Assembly (NCBI RefSeq): GCF_010731895.1
Contig: NZ_AP022596.1
Coordinates: 5,022,001-5,086,000 of the forward strand
Length of the DNA: 64,000 bases
Reading direction: 5' to 3'
Origin: Mycolicibacterium helvum
GTDB taxonomy: Bacteria > Actinomycetota > Actinomycetes > Mycobacteriales > Mycobacteriaceae
Part shown: positions 9,445 through 18,046 of the stretch, in pieces
How positions within the stretch are numbered: the stretch's first letter is position 1
Layout: each line of letters opens with the position of its first letter
Translations under genes and position numbers: made by a program
The notes under the pieces: model-generated
Database searches by the model: none
The model's input: the letters and a program-made list of their open reading frames with translations, nothing else
What the model was told of the DNA's origin: nothing

Positions 9445-10670
9445 GCTTGCGGACGTAACCCGAGTACATCGCGGAACAAGGCTTGCCGGAGGGCAAGCTC
9501 CCGCGGGTCGCTGTACAGGTGGAAGCCCAGCTTGTTCATGACGTAGCCGAATCCGATCCCGGTGTCGGGATCGGCGAACCCGAACGAACCACCGAAACCC
9601 GGTGTGCCGTAGGCGTTGCCGGATGACCCGAACACCAGGGTGGGCGTTGGCTTGGTCAAGCCCAACGAGAACGAGGTGTCGACGTTGAGGACCTTGTCGC
9701 GAAGGCCCTGGCTGGGCGCGATCGCCGGCGCGGCCAGTGCGGACAGCACGTCGGCGGTCAGCCCGATCTGTTCGCCGCCGGTGGCGGCGGTGCCGTACAG
9801 CTGCGCAACGGATCTGGCCGTCCCGATCCCGTTGCTTGACGGTATCTCGACCGAGCGGACGTCGTCGCGGTTGTAGTCGCCATCAAAGGGGTTGACGTCG
9901 CGCGGGATACCGGTGGTGCGGGCGGCCAGCCCCACCGGGTTGAGCGCGGCCAGCGCAAAGCCGGCCGGCATCTCGCCCAGGTGAAGCAGCGATTCGGCCC
10001 GCTTCCACTGGTGCAGCTGCGCGATCCGGCGCCGGTCGATGTCGCGCGCCAGTCCGATGTGAAGGTCCAAGCCCAGCGGTCCGGCGATCTCGTCGGCCAG
10101 GAACCGGCCGACCGTGCGCCCGGCGGGGTCGGTGCGGCGAATCAGCTCAGATTGATACCAGCCCAAGGTGATTGCATGGTAGCCATGCCGGGTGCCGACG
10201 GGCCATGCCGGCGCTTGGCCGGCCAGGATCGGGGCGAGCCGGTCCGGGTCGGCGACATAGCCAAGGGTGGGGTTGGGGGTCAGGGCTGACAACCCCGCCT
10301 GGTGGGCCAGGAGCTGGCGAACCGTGACATCGCCCTTACCGGATTGGGCGAACTCCGGCCAGTACTCGGCGACTTTCGCGTCGTAGGACAGCATGCCGCG
10401 GGACACCGCGACGGCGAATGTCAACGCAGTGATGCCCTTCGTCGTAGAGAACATGTTGACCATGGTGTCGGCCTGCCAGGTGGTTTTCGCCACCCCGTCG
10501 CGGTAACCGCCCCACAGATCGACGACCTTGACTCCGTCCCGGTAGACGGCGACGGCGGCCCCCACCTCCACACCGGAGGCCAGGTTCCGCCGGAACGCAT
10601 CGGCGACCTTCCCGTAGCCTTCGGCGACGTCGCCGCCCATCAAGTCAGGTGGCACTACAACTTTGAGCAC
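9441..10670 (-). CDS. Serine beta-lactamase-fold hydrolase / esterase
   Basis: This is a 409-residue class C beta-lactamase-related (Pfam Beta-lactamase, EstB/LipL type) protein. The nucleophile motif S-x-x-K is 'STTK' (S75-K78). Such proteins are usually esterases or peptidases, not true beta-lactamases. I chose the GTG at 10670 because AGAAGG lies about eight bases upstream; an in-frame GTG at 10715 would add 15 poorly conserved residues. No signal peptide is evident. The gene is convergent with the metallopeptidase gene, overlapping by four bases at the stops, and divergent from the DUF3097 gene. The substrate is unknown. Confidence 0.85.
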   Translation of the reverse strand: MLKVVVPPDLMGGDVAEGYGKVADAFRRNLASGVEVGAAVAVYRDGVKVVDLWGGYRDGVAKTTWQADTMVNMFSTTKGITALTFAVAVSRGMLSYDAKVAEYWPEFAQSGKGDVTVRQLLAHQAGLSALTPNPTLGYVADPDRLAPILAGQAPAWPVGTRHGYHAITLGWYQSELIRRTDPAGRTVGRFLADEIAGPLGLDLHIGLARDIDRRRIAQLHQWKRAESLLHLGEMPAGFALAALNPVGLAARTTGIPRDVNPFDGDYNRDDVRSVEIPSSNGIGTARSVAQLYGTAATGGEQIGLTADVLSALAAPAIAPSQGLRDKVLNVDTSFSLGLTKPTPTLVFGSSGNAYGTPGFGGSFGFADPDTGIGFGYVMNKLGFHLYSDPRELALRQALFRDVLGLRPQA

Positions 10671-10761
10671 GATCGAGCCCTTCTTTAGTTTGTCGAGGAG
10701 GATATGTCGGCGCACCGCGCGTCATAGGCGTAATCGCTGCGGGGACCCCTACGATCGCCGG

Positions 10762-11598
10762 GTGGCTGATCGCTATGGCGCCGACGTACTGGCCAACAAC
10801 CCGCACAACTCGCGCAAGACCCGTTCCACCGAACAGGCCGTCGAGCTGGGCATGGTCGTCGAAGACCCGCAGTCCGGATTCGTCGGCGCGGTCGTCGGTG
10901 TCGAAGGGTCCCGGGTCGAGCTGGAGGACCGCAAGGGCCGGCGGCGAGTGTTCCCGCTGGGTCCCGGGTTTCTGTTCGAGGGCAAGCCGGTGATCCTGAC
11001 CCCGCTGCGCCGGTCCGCGCCGGCCGCGCAGCGCACCAAGTCGGGATCGGTGAAGGTGTCCGACGCGCGCGCGAAGGTGGCACTGGCCAGTCGCATCTAC
11101 GTCGAGGGCCGCCACGACGCCGAACTCGTCGAGCAGGTGTGGGGCGACGACCTCCGAGTCGAGGGCGTCGTCGTGGAGTACCTCGGCGGCGTCGACGACC
11201 TGGCCGGCATCGTGGAGTCGTTCCGCCCCGCCCCGGGGCGACGCCTCGGTGTGCTGGTCGATCACCTGGTGGCCGGGTCCAAGGAGGCCCGGATCGCCGA
11301 GGCGGTCCGGCGCGGGCCGGGCGGGGCGCACACGCTCGTCGTGGGCCATCCCTACGTCGACATCTGGCAGGCCGTCAAACCCGAGCGGGTCGGCCTGAAG
11401 GCGTGGCCGTCGGTGCCGCGCAATGTCGAATGGAAGCACGGGATCTGCGAGGCATTGGGCTGGCCACACCGAGACCAGGCCGACATCGCCAGGGCCTGGC
11501 AGCGTATCCGCTCCTCGGTAAGGGACTGGACCGATCTGGAGCCGGCACTGATCGGCCGGGTCGAGGAGCTCATCGATTTCGTGACGCAGCCCGCCTGA
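10762..11598 (+). CDS. DUF3097 family protein
   Basis: This 278-residue protein matches the actinobacterial DUF3097 family, seen as 'YGADVLANNPHNSRKTRST' near the N-terminus and 'YVEGRHDAELVEQVWGDDLR' in the middle. That second motif (E-G-x-x-D) resembles a Toprim-like element, so a nucleic-acid role is possible but unproven. The GTG at 10762 gives the family's usual N-terminus (VADRYGADVL). Upstream in-frame sequence to 10663 is Arg-rich and unlikely to be translated. It is divergent from the esterase gene across ~90 bp and looks monocistronic. Confidence 0.8.
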   Translation: MADRYGADVLANNPHNSRKTRSTEQAVELGMVVEDPQSGFVGAVVGVEGSRVELEDRKGRRRVFPLGPGFLFEGKPVILTPLRRSAPAAQRTKSGSVKVSDARAKVALASRIYVEGRHDAELVEQVWGDDLRVEGVVVEYLGGVDDLAGIVESFRPAPGRRLGVLVDHLVAGSKEARIAEAVRRGPGGAHTLVVGHPYVDIWQAVKPERVGLKAWPSVPRNVEWKHGICEALGWPHRDQADIARAWQRIRSSVRDWTDLEPALIGRVEELIDFVTQPA

Positions 11599-11651
11599 GG
11601 TGAATCTGCAGCTGTGACGCACGTCGCAGGCGGAATTCAGAGCGATTCGGT

Positions 11652-11670
11652 GTACGGTTGTTCACCGTAC
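11652..11670. promoter_or_regulatory. 19-bp palindrome upstream of acyl-CoA dehydrogenase gene
   Basis: GTACGGT (11652-11658) and ACCGTAC (11664-11670) are perfect complements around TGTTC. It lies 53 bases after the DUF3097 stop and 82 bases before the dehydrogenase ATG. Size and symmetry suit a dimeric regulator operator. A weak terminator for the upstream gene is the alternative. Confidence 0.4.
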
Positions 11671-11752
11671 GAGGTTTACCGCCGACTGCAGTCTGGTCGT
11701 CGTCTCCCGATGCCGGCCGACGCGGTACGACTTGATCCGGAGCTATACCGTC

Positions 11753-12964
11753 ATGACCTTCGCTCTTGATGTGCCTGAAGAAGTCGCCCAGGTCCGGGAC
11801 TGGGTACACCAGTTCGCTGCCGATGTCGTGCGACCCGCGGCCGCCGAATGGGACGAGCGCGAGGAAACGCCCTGGCCGCTGATCCAGGAGGCCGCCAAAG
11901 TCGGTCTCTACACGCCGGAGCTGTTCGCCGAGATGTCTGCCGAGCCGTCCGGAATCGGCATGCTGACCGTGTTCGAGGAGATGTTCTGGGGCGATGCCGG
12001 CATCGGGCTGTCGATCCTGGGCACCGGACTGGCGGCCGCCGCACTGGCCGCCAACGGCACCCCGGAGCAGATCGGGCACTGGCTACCCGAGATGTTCGGC
12101 ACGCCTGGCGACCCGCATCTGGCGGCGTTCTGTTCCTCTGAGCCGGGCGCCGGCTCGGATGTCGGCTCGGTGCGCACCCGTGCCCGCTATGAGCAGGCCA
12201 CCGATGAATGGGTGCTGGACGGCACCAAGACCTGGGCCACCAACGGCGGCATCGCCAACGTCCACATCGTGGTGGCTTCGGTCCATCCCGATCTCGGCAC
12301 CCGTGGACAGGCCACCTTCATCATTCCGCCGAACACGCCTGGGTTCTCCCAGGGGCAGAAGTTCAAGAAGCACGGTATCCGCGCTTCGCACACCGCCGAG
12401 GTGGTGCTGGACAACGTCCGCCTGCCGGGCAACCTGATTCTGGGCGGGATGGAGCGCTTCGAGCAGCGCATGGCCCGGGCCAGGGAAGGGCAACGCACCT
12501 CCGCTCAGGCCGCGATGGCGACCTTCGAGCGCACCCGGCCCGCCGTCGGTGCGATGGCGCTCGGCGTCGCCAGGGCCGCCTACGAGTACGCCCTCGAATA
12601 CGCTTGCCAGCGTGAACAATTCGGCCGCAAGATCGGTGACTTCCAAGCGATCGGTTTCAAGCTGGCGGACATGAAGAGCCGCATTGATGCGTCGCGGCTG
12701 CTGATCTGGCGGGCCGGCTGGATGCAGCGGAACAACAAGCCGTTCACGTCGGCGGAGGGGTCGATGGCCAAGCTGCACGCCAGCGAGACGGCGGTGTACG
12801 TCACCGACGAAGCGATTCAGATCCTCGGCGGAAACGGCTACACCCGCGACTACCCGGTGGAGCGGATGCACCGTGACGCCAAGATCTTCACGATCTTCGA
12901 GGGCACCAGCGAGATTCAGCGATTGGTGATCGCCCGCAGGCTGACCGGTCTGCCGCTGCGCTAG
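11753..12964 (+). CDS. Acyl-CoA dehydrogenase
   Basis: This is a 403-residue flavoprotein of the acyl-CoA dehydrogenase family, which oxidises acyl-CoA thioesters to enoyl-CoA and passes electrons to ETF. Landmarks are the FAD/substrate-binding segment '[14 protein letters not shown]', the '[18 protein letters not shown]' block, and '[17 protein letters not shown]', whose Glu sits at the usual catalytic-base position. The ATG at 11753 is preceded by GGAG at 11739-11742; a TTG at 11732 is open but less likely. The gene ends by overlapping the convergent SDR stop. Chain-length specificity cannot be judged. A palindrome at 11652-11670 may regulate it. Confidence 0.92.
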   Translation: MTFALDVPEEVAQVRDWVHQFAADVVRPAAAEWDEREETPWPLIQEAAKVGLYTPELFAEMSAEPSGIGMLTVFEEMFWGDAGIGLSILGTGLAAAALAANGTPEQIGHWLPEMFGTPGDPHLAAFCSSEPGAGSDVGSVRTRARYEQATDEWVLDGTKTWATNGGIANVHIVVASVHPDLGTRGQATFIIPPNTPGFSQGQKFKKHGIRASHTAEVVLDNVRLPGNLILGGMERFEQRMARAREGQRTSAQAAMATFERTRPAVGAMALGVARAAYEYALEYACQREQFGRKIGDFQAIGFKLADMKSRIDASRLLIWRAGWMQRNNKPFTSAEGSMAKLHASETAVYVTDEAIQILGGNGYTRDYPVERMHRDAKIFTIFEGTSEIQRLVIARRLTGLPLR

Positions 12965-13734
12965 CCGAGGTCGGGCGCCCAGGCAACGCCGTTGATGTGG
13001 CTGCCGCCGTCGACGAAAAGCGTGTTGCCGGTGAGGTATCGCGAGCCCTCACTGGACAGGAACACTGCGACCGGCGCGATGTCCTCGTACGGGTCGCCCA
13101 TCCGGCCCATCGGGTTGGCGGCGTCGGCGATTGCCTCTATCTCGGGGTGCTGCGAGGTAACCGCAAGGAAGGCTTGGCTTTTGGCAGCGGGGCAGATGGC
13201 GTTGACGGTCACTCCGGTCGGCGCCCATTCCCTGGCGGCGGTGCGGGTCAGAGTGCGCAGCGCCTCCTTGGCCGAGTTGTACTCCAGTGAGCCGATGTGG
13301 GCATTGACACCGTTGAGGCTGCACATGTTGATCACCCGGCCCCAGCCGCGCTCTTTCATGTGGCCGAAGGCCGCGCGCATGGCCCACAACGGACCGTAAT
13401 AGCCCACCGCGAAACCGTGCGCCAGCTCGTCGTCGGTCTTGTTCTCGACCCGCCCGATCGCGCCACCGCCCCAGGCATTGTTCACCAGAACGTCGATTGA
13501 ACCGTACTCGGAAACAGCTGCGGCGACGGCATTTTCGACCTGGCCGCGGTCGGACACATCGGTGGCGACGAACAGTCCGCCGATCTCATCGGCCACGGCG
13601 GCCCCGCTGGTGGGGTCGAATTCGGCCACCACCACCCGAGCGCCCTCATCGGCGAACCTGCGGGCGATGCCGGCGCCGATGCCCGCGCCGGCGCCGGTGA
13701 CCAGGGCAACCTTGCCGTCCAGTGCGCCGCTCAT
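12961..13734 (-). CDS. SDR family oxidoreductase
   Basis: This is a 257-residue classical short-chain dehydrogenase/reductase. The Rossmann motif '[12 protein letters not shown]' is near the N-terminus, 'NNAWGGG' follows strand 4, and the catalytic set is the Ser in 'MCSLNGV' with Y-x3-K in 'YNSAKEAL'. The C-terminus has the common 'GNTLFVDGG' pattern. The ATG at 13734 overlaps the TGA of the upstream NTF2-like gene (ATGA), so the two are translationally coupled. The pair and the downstream-facing LLM gene suggest an oxidative catabolic unit. The substrate is unknown. Confidence 0.9.
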   Translation of the reverse strand: MSGALDGKVALVTGAGAGIGAGIARRFADEGARVVVAEFDPTSGAAVADEIGGLFVATDVSDRGQVENAVAAAVSEYGSIDVLVNNAWGGGAIGRVENKTDDELAHGFAVGYYGPLWAMRAAFGHMKERGWGRVINMCSLNGVNAHIGSLEYNSAKEALRTLTRTAAREWAPTGVTVNAICPAAKSQAFLAVTSQHPEIEAIADAANPMGRMGDPYEDIAPVAVFLSSEGSRYLTGNTLFVDGGSHINGVAWAPDLG

Positions 13735-14216
13735 CGCGTGCCACCGGCCATTCCGGCCGAAATCAGGTCGTTGGCCTGACCGCTGCCATCGAGCTGACGG
13801 GCCGTGCGACTGACGATCTCCCAGCCGTGGGCGGCCCGGTGCAGCCGGATCAGATGCACACCGGCGCGGCCGACGTTGTAGCCGCCCGCCTCCCGGCGCA
13901 CGAGCAGCATCGACTGGCAGACGGCGACCGCCTGGTCGCCGTCGACGGTGACCGCGGGCGGGCCGAAGAAGTGACAGCAACCCCTGGCGATCAATCCTCG
14001 GTGTTCCTCCGAGCGCACCATGGCGGCGACGTCGGCGCGGCTGGACATCGTCCAGTCGCCGGTGTCGTAACCGCCGTCGACGGCCCACAGCGCGGCGACG
14101 GCGTCGGGATCACCTGAATCGACCAGTGGCCCGTAGGACGCGATGAGCCGCGCGATATCCCGTTCGTCTTCCAGGGTTTTGAGGCGTCTTTCGAGGCCCT
14201 CCAGGGTGTCGCTCAC
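13731..14216 (-). CDS. SnoaL/NTF2-like protein
   Basis: This is a 161-residue alpha+beta barrel protein of the SnoaL-like/NTF2 superfamily. It has the usual N-terminal helix 'DERDIARLIASYGPLVDSGD', followed by strands such as 'GVHLIRLHRAAHGWEIVSRT'. The family includes small isomerases, dehydratases and ring-hydroxylating-dioxygenase beta subunits. The GTG at 14216 has AAGGAA about nine bases upstream. It lies between the LLM oxidoreductase gene (13-bp gap) and the SDR gene (4-bp overlap), so all three probably share an mRNA and pathway. The specific reaction is not inferable. Confidence 0.82.
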   Translation of the reverse strand: MSDTLEGLERRLKTLEDERDIARLIASYGPLVDSGDPDAVAALWAVDGGYDTGDWTMSSRADVAAMVRSEEHRGLIARGCCHFFGPPAVTVDGDQAVAVCQSMLLVRREAGGYNVGRAGVHLIRLHRAAHGWEIVSRTARQLDGSGQANDLISAGMAGGTR

Positions 14217-14229
14217 GGTGCATTCCTTT

Positions 14230-15084
14230 CTAGAGCTCTTCGGCCAGCCCCTGTAGCGCGGCGAGCTGATCGCAATAGTGGTCGGGGGAGCTGGCGGTCA
14301 CCGAAGCCGTGATGGCGGTGGCGCCGGCGTCACGTAAAGCGGTGAGGCGCTTACGCGTTCGATCGCGGTCGGCGAGCGGATCAACCGAGTGTCCGGTGGA
14401 CAGCACCACGTCGAAGCCGGGTGGCGCGTCCATTGCGGTCAGCATGGCCCCGATCTCGGCGGTGGTCAGGCCGAACGGCATCCAGCCGTCGGCCAGCAGG
14501 ACTGCCCGGCGCAGCGAGCGTTGGCTGCGCCCGCCGACCCAGATCGGTACCCGCGGCTGCTCGGCGCAGGGCTGTACGGCGAACCCGTCGAATTGGTAGT
14601 GGCTACCCCGGTAAGTGGGCCTGGTGGTGGACAGTGAGGCGCGCAGTGCGCGGATGGCGTCGTCAGCGCGTTCCCCGCGGCCGTCGAACGTCGCGCCGAG
14701 TAACTCGAACTCTTCTTCCAGGGAGCCGACACCGACGCCCAGTACCAGCCGGCCTCCGCTGAGCGTGTCCAGCGTGCCGAACCGTTTCGCGATCTCCAGC
14801 GGGTGGTGATAGCCGAGCACGATCACCGAGGTCGCCAACGAGATCCGGCTGGTGTGGGCGGCCAGAAAGCCGAACGTCGACAGCGGATCCCAGTAGGTCA
14901 GGCCGCGCCGGCCGGTTTCGTCGACCGGGACGGCGATGTGCTCGGCGCAGGTGAGGTGGTCGAAGCCGAGCTGGTCGGCGGTGTGGGCGATGCGGGCCAG
15001 GTCGGTGACTCCTGCGTTCGTTTCCCACTCCGAGGACACCCCAGGCAGCTGCATCACCATCGGCGTCGACAGTCCGATCCGCAC
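14230..15084 (-). CDS. LLM-class F420-dependent oxidoreductase
   Basis: This is a 284-residue luciferase-like TIM-barrel oxidoreductase of the mycobacterial F420-dependent type. Family features are 'GFDHLTCAEHIAVP', 'ISLATSVIVLGYHHPLE', 'LSGGRLVLGVGVGSLEEEF' and 'RVPIWVGGRSQRSLRRAV'. These proteins use reduced F420 (or FMN) to reduce or oxygenate substrates. It starts at the GTG at 15084 and is the first gene of the minus-strand unit with the NTF2-like and SDR genes. It is divergent from the IclR regulator, which is the likely controller. Confidence 0.9.
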   Translation of the reverse strand: MRIGLSTPMVMQLPGVSSEWETNAGVTDLARIAHTADQLGFDHLTCAEHIAVPVDETGRRGLTYWDPLSTFGFLAAHTSRISLATSVIVLGYHHPLEIAKRFGTLDTLSGGRLVLGVGVGSLEEEFELLGATFDGRGERADDAIRALRASLSTTRPTYRGSHYQFDGFAVQPCAEQPRVPIWVGGRSQRSLRRAVLLADGWMPFGLTTAEIGAMLTAMDAPPGFDVVLSTGHSVDPLADRDRTRKRLTALRDAGATAITASVTASSPDHYCDQLAALQGLAEEL

Positions 15085-15124
15085 AGTGCTGTTCTAACCG
15101 GCGCCACACCGGCGGAATGCTTGC

Positions 15125-15157
15125 GTCCCGGTGATCGGGACCGCTACGGTGCGGTAG
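15125..15157. promoter_or_regulatory. Possible IclR operator in the divergent LLM/IclR intergenic region
   Basis: GTCCCG (15125-15130) and CGGGAC (15136-15141) form a perfect 6-5-6 inverted repeat. It is followed by a second small one, CTAC (15144-15147) with GTAG (15154-15157). Both lie in the ~105-bp gap between the divergent LLM and IclR genes, where an autoregulating IclR protein would bind. The assignment is by position and symmetry only. Confidence 0.35.
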
Positions 15158-15189
15158 AACGAATTCTCGCCAAGCGGACAGGAGGCCTG

Positions 15190-15915
15190 ATGACCGCGGC
15201 TTTAAGTGATACCGCCCCCGCATCGATGCTGGATCGGTTCACGGCCATCATCGATGCCTTTGAGGACGCCTCCGCTGGGCTGACGCTGGACCAGATCGCC
15301 GCGCGGGCACACCTACCCCGCTCGACGACGCACCGCATCCTCGACCAGCTGGTACGCCTGCAGTGGCTGACCCACTCCGGGCGGGGCTACCGGCTCGGTG
15401 CGCGCACGTCGGCATGGGGCGCGGGGGACAGCGCCGATGTTCGGCTGCGCTCGGTGGCCGCGCCGGTGCTGCACGAGATGCAGCTGCGCACGGGTGCGGT
15501 GGTGCATCTGGGTCTGCTCGATCGGGGCGAGATCGTTCATCTGGACAAGCTGGGCGGGCCGTCGGCGCGCCAGGTGCCGACCTCGGTCGGCGTGCGGATC
15601 CCATGTCACCGGGTCGCGCTGGGAGTCGCCGCACTGGCCGGGCTGTCGCCGGAGGATGTAGTCGCCGAGCTGAACCATGTCCGGGGCTGGGAGCCCGACG
15701 CGGCCTGGTGGGGCGAGTTGCACAAGGTCCGCCGCCGCGTCGTGGTGCGCCACGGCGACTACACCGTCCCGATGGTGTCGGTCGCGGCGACGATCGGCTC
15801 GCGCGCGGCGATCGGAATCGTCACCTCGGATCGGGTGCTCGCGCAGCGATGTCAGCCGCTGGTCTCCGCATCGGCGGCCCGAATCGCCCGGGCGCTGGCG
15901 GGCGCGAACATCTAA
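15190..15915 (+). CDS. IclR family transcriptional regulator
   Basis: This is a 241-residue regulator. The N-terminal winged helix-turn-helix includes 'LTLDQIAARAHLPRSTTHRILDQL' in two segments, and the C-terminal ~170 residues form the IclR effector-binding (GAF-like) domain ('GAVVHLGLLDRGEIVHLDKL'). The ATG at 15190 has AGGAGG at 15180-15185; the open frame extending back to 14803 is antisense to the LLM gene and is not used. It is divergent from the LLM-NTF2-SDR unit and so probably controls it. The stop overlaps the end of the broken DUF222-HNH gene on the other strand. Confidence 0.9.
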   Translation: MTAALSDTAPASMLDRFTAIIDAFEDASAGLTLDQIAARAHLPRSTTHRILDQLVRLQWLTHSGRGYRLGARTSAWGAGDSADVRLRSVAAPVLHEMQLRTGAVVHLGLLDRGEIVHLDKLGGPSARQVPTSVGVRIPCHRVALGVAALAGLSPEDVVAELNHVRGWEPDAAWWGELHKVRRRVVVRHGDYTVPMVSVAATIGSRAAIGIVTSDRVLAQRCQPLVSASAARIARALAGANI

Positions 15916-17128
15916 GCCGCACCATCTTCGTTCCCGAGTAGTCGTTCGGGGTGGTGGAAGTCGTTGGTGCCGGCGGTGAGTGGTAGTTGTGGTGGTGGTA
16001 TCCATTCGGTGTCGCCGTTGGCGAGTTTTCGGGTTTCCCAGCCTTGGTCGAGGAGTCGGTGATCGGGTGGGCAGGCCAGGGTGAGTGTGTCGATGTTGGT
16101 GAGGCCGCCGTGGGCCCATTGGTCGACGTGGTGGACTTCGCAGCGGTAGCCCGGTGCGTCAGCCGGGTCGGGTGCCGCCGGCGGTGACGGCGTGGCCGGT
16201 CTTGCTCTGGATATCGTGCAGGGTGGCCGAGACGATCACCGTCACCGGTAGGCCGTTGTGCTGACCGAGATTCGGGTCCCCGAGTTGCCCCCGCACCAGG
16301 GCGGTCAACGCGTCGTGCTGACGCTGGCCGTGGCTGCGTAGATCTCGCTCGGCCACCTCGGCAGAAGGTGTGATGGTCGGTGTTTGGTCGGCGGGGTTGC
16401 CCATGCCGGGGGCGGCGAATGTGGTGAACCAGGCATCCAGCATCGACCGCAGCTCCGGGTCGGCCACCAGCCTGCCCACACTCATGCCGTCGACCTGTTG
16501 CCCACCACACCACACGAAGCCGCGTTTGCGGGCCCGGTCCTCATCAGAGAACGTTCCGTCGGGGTTGAGCAGCAGGCACAGCTGATGGGCGATCTTCTCC
16601 AGCTGATCCGGGCGCAGATTCGCTGCGTGCTCAGCCAGCGTGTGTTCGGCTTTCTCGACCTCGTCCGGCGGCACCTGGTCAGGCAGGTCGCGGACGAACT
16701 TCTGGATTACTCGTAGGTGCTCGCCATCGAGCTGGCCGGCGTGCCAGGCCTTCGACGTCTCGGGTAACAGCGCAGGCAGGAGTTCGCCGGTCAACGTCCT
16801 CCGCGGCGCCAGTTGCTCGGCGTCTCGGATGCGCCGCCTGGCTTCCCCGCGGGCTGATCCGCAGCACATCGCCCAGCGTGATCGGCACCGGTAGACAGCC
16901 CTGGAACTGCTCCAACCGCGACACCACAGTCTGGGACACCGCCACCTGACGGCGCTGCGCAGTCTCCAACCGCTCCAGAACCGCAAACCGCTCCGGCGGC
17001 TCGAGCGTCTCGAAATCGATGGCGGCAAGGGACGCTACGACGTCGTCGAGCGCATCCAACGTCGCATCGATCGAACGCACATTCGAAACATTACCCGCAG
17101 GCGCCGACAAAAAATGACCCCACAACAC
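15912..17128 (-). pseudogene. DUF222 / HNH endonuclease (13E12-type), broken
   Basis: Three reading frames together spell a 13E12-repeat protein. The N-terminus ('DFETLEPPERFAVLERLETA' to 'GDVLRIS') is in one frame. The central DUF222 ('RGEARRRIRDAEQLAPRRTL' to 'TGHAVTAGG') follows in a second after a one-base insertion or two-base loss near 16848-16853. The HNH end ('GYRCEVHHVDQWAHGGLTN' and on) is in a third, ending with TAG at 15912-15914. At the second junction (~16160-16190) about 50-60 residues usual for the family are missing. Two lesions make an active nuclease unlikely. The exact start is uncertain; a GTG near 17085-17090 is as good as 17128. Confidence 0.85.
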
Positions 17129-17160
17129 CTCTGAGGATGAACGCGAATGTGTGGAGAGAG

Positions 17161-17949
17161 TTAGCTCAGACCCATCAATTTCTGCATCATCCGGTGCGCG
17201 CCGGCGACCACCTTCGTGCGATCCGGATCATTGCGCCGCGCAACATCTTCGGCGTTGCCCCCGGCGACGTAGACCGGTCCGTTCGGCAGCTGCTCGAGGC
17301 CTTCGCGGGCCACATCGGCCGGGTCGGCCACCCGCATGCCGGGCACGTCGAAGTTGAGGCCAACCCGCTCCATCGCGGGAGTGCGGGTCACCCCGAGAAC
17401 CAGCTCCAGCACATCGACGCCGTAGTCGCGTAACTCCAGCCACAGCCCCTCGGCGAAGATGCGCCCGTAGGCCTTCACTCCGCCGTACACGGTGTGGCGC
17501 ACCGATCCCAGATATCCCGACATCGACCCGACCAGCAGGATGCCGCCGCGCCGCCGTTCGCGCATCAGCCGGCCGTAATGCTGGGTCAGCGCCATCATCG
17601 TGGTGATGTTGAGGTCGATCACGCGCTGGAAATCCGCGAGCTCGGCGTCCAGGAACTCTGCGCTGCAAGTATTGGCGCCGGCGTTGTAGACGAAGAGCCC
17701 GACCTCGAGCCCGTCAGTCACGGCCGTCAACTGACCAACCGCACCTGGCTCGGCGAGATCTGTTGCCAGCGTGCGTACTTCGACCCCAAGTGCACGGCAT
17801 GCCGAAGCGGTCACCGTCAGGGGCTCGGGCTTGCGGGCCACCAGAACGAGATTCACGCCGGACTCGGCCAGCAAGCGGGCGAATTCGGCGCCCACGCCTT
17901 CTGAACCACCGGCGATTACTGCCCACGGGCCGTACTTTGCATGCGACAC
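17161..17949 (-). CDS. SDR family oxidoreductase
   Basis: This is a 262-residue short-chain dehydrogenase. The cofactor loop is 'AGGSEGVGAEFA' (TGxxxGxG type with Ala first), then 'VYNAGANT', a Ser in 'GSMSGYLG', and Y-x3-K in 'YGGVKAYG' for catalysis. The C-terminal half resembles SDRs acting on steroids or long-chain acyl substrates, but specificity is not evident. It starts at GTG 17949. It is divergent from a TetR regulator across 97 bp with a near-palindrome, so TetR control is likely. It sits downstream of the broken DUF222 gene's 5' end on the same strand. Confidence 0.88.
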   Translation of the reverse strand: MSHAKYGPWAVIAGGSEGVGAEFARLLAESGVNLVLVARKPEPLTVTASACRALGVEVRTLATDLAEPGAVGQLTAVTDGLEVGLFVYNAGANTCSAEFLDAELADFQRVIDLNITTMMALTQHYGRLMRERRRGGILLVGSMSGYLGSVRHTVYGGVKAYGRIFAEGLWLELRDYGVDVLELVLGVTRTPAMERVGLNFDVPGMRVADPADVAREGLEQLPNGPVYVAGGNAEDVARRNDPDRTKVVAGAHRMMQKLMGLS

Positions 17950-17982
17950 GCACTGATCGTCACCCGTTGTGGTTCAGCGCGT

Positions 17983-18001
17983 GATGAGCGTCTCGCTGAT
18001 C
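17983..18001. promoter_or_regulatory. Imperfect 8-3-8 palindrome, candidate TetR operator
   Basis: GATGAGCG (17983-17990) and CGCTGATC (17994-18001) flank TCT with one mismatch per arm. It is centred between the divergent SDR and TetR genes, followed directly by CGGTACCG at 18001-18008. A GATACT hexamer (18034-18039) seven bases before the TetR ATG suggests a leaderless TetR transcript starting downstream. Confidence 0.35.
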
Positions 18002-18046
18002 GGTACCGCTGCGCGGTGACCTGGCCCATACCCGATACTGAGAGAC

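Noticed and set aside
13735..14088. N-terminal extension of the SDR frame
   Set aside because: It overlaps the SnoaL-like gene in another frame. The ATG at 13734 with an ATGA overlap gives a normal 257-residue SDR.
14803..15189. N-terminal extension of the IclR regulator
   Set aside because: The stretch is antisense to the LLM gene. An AGGAGG-ATG start at 15190 gives the standard IclR length.
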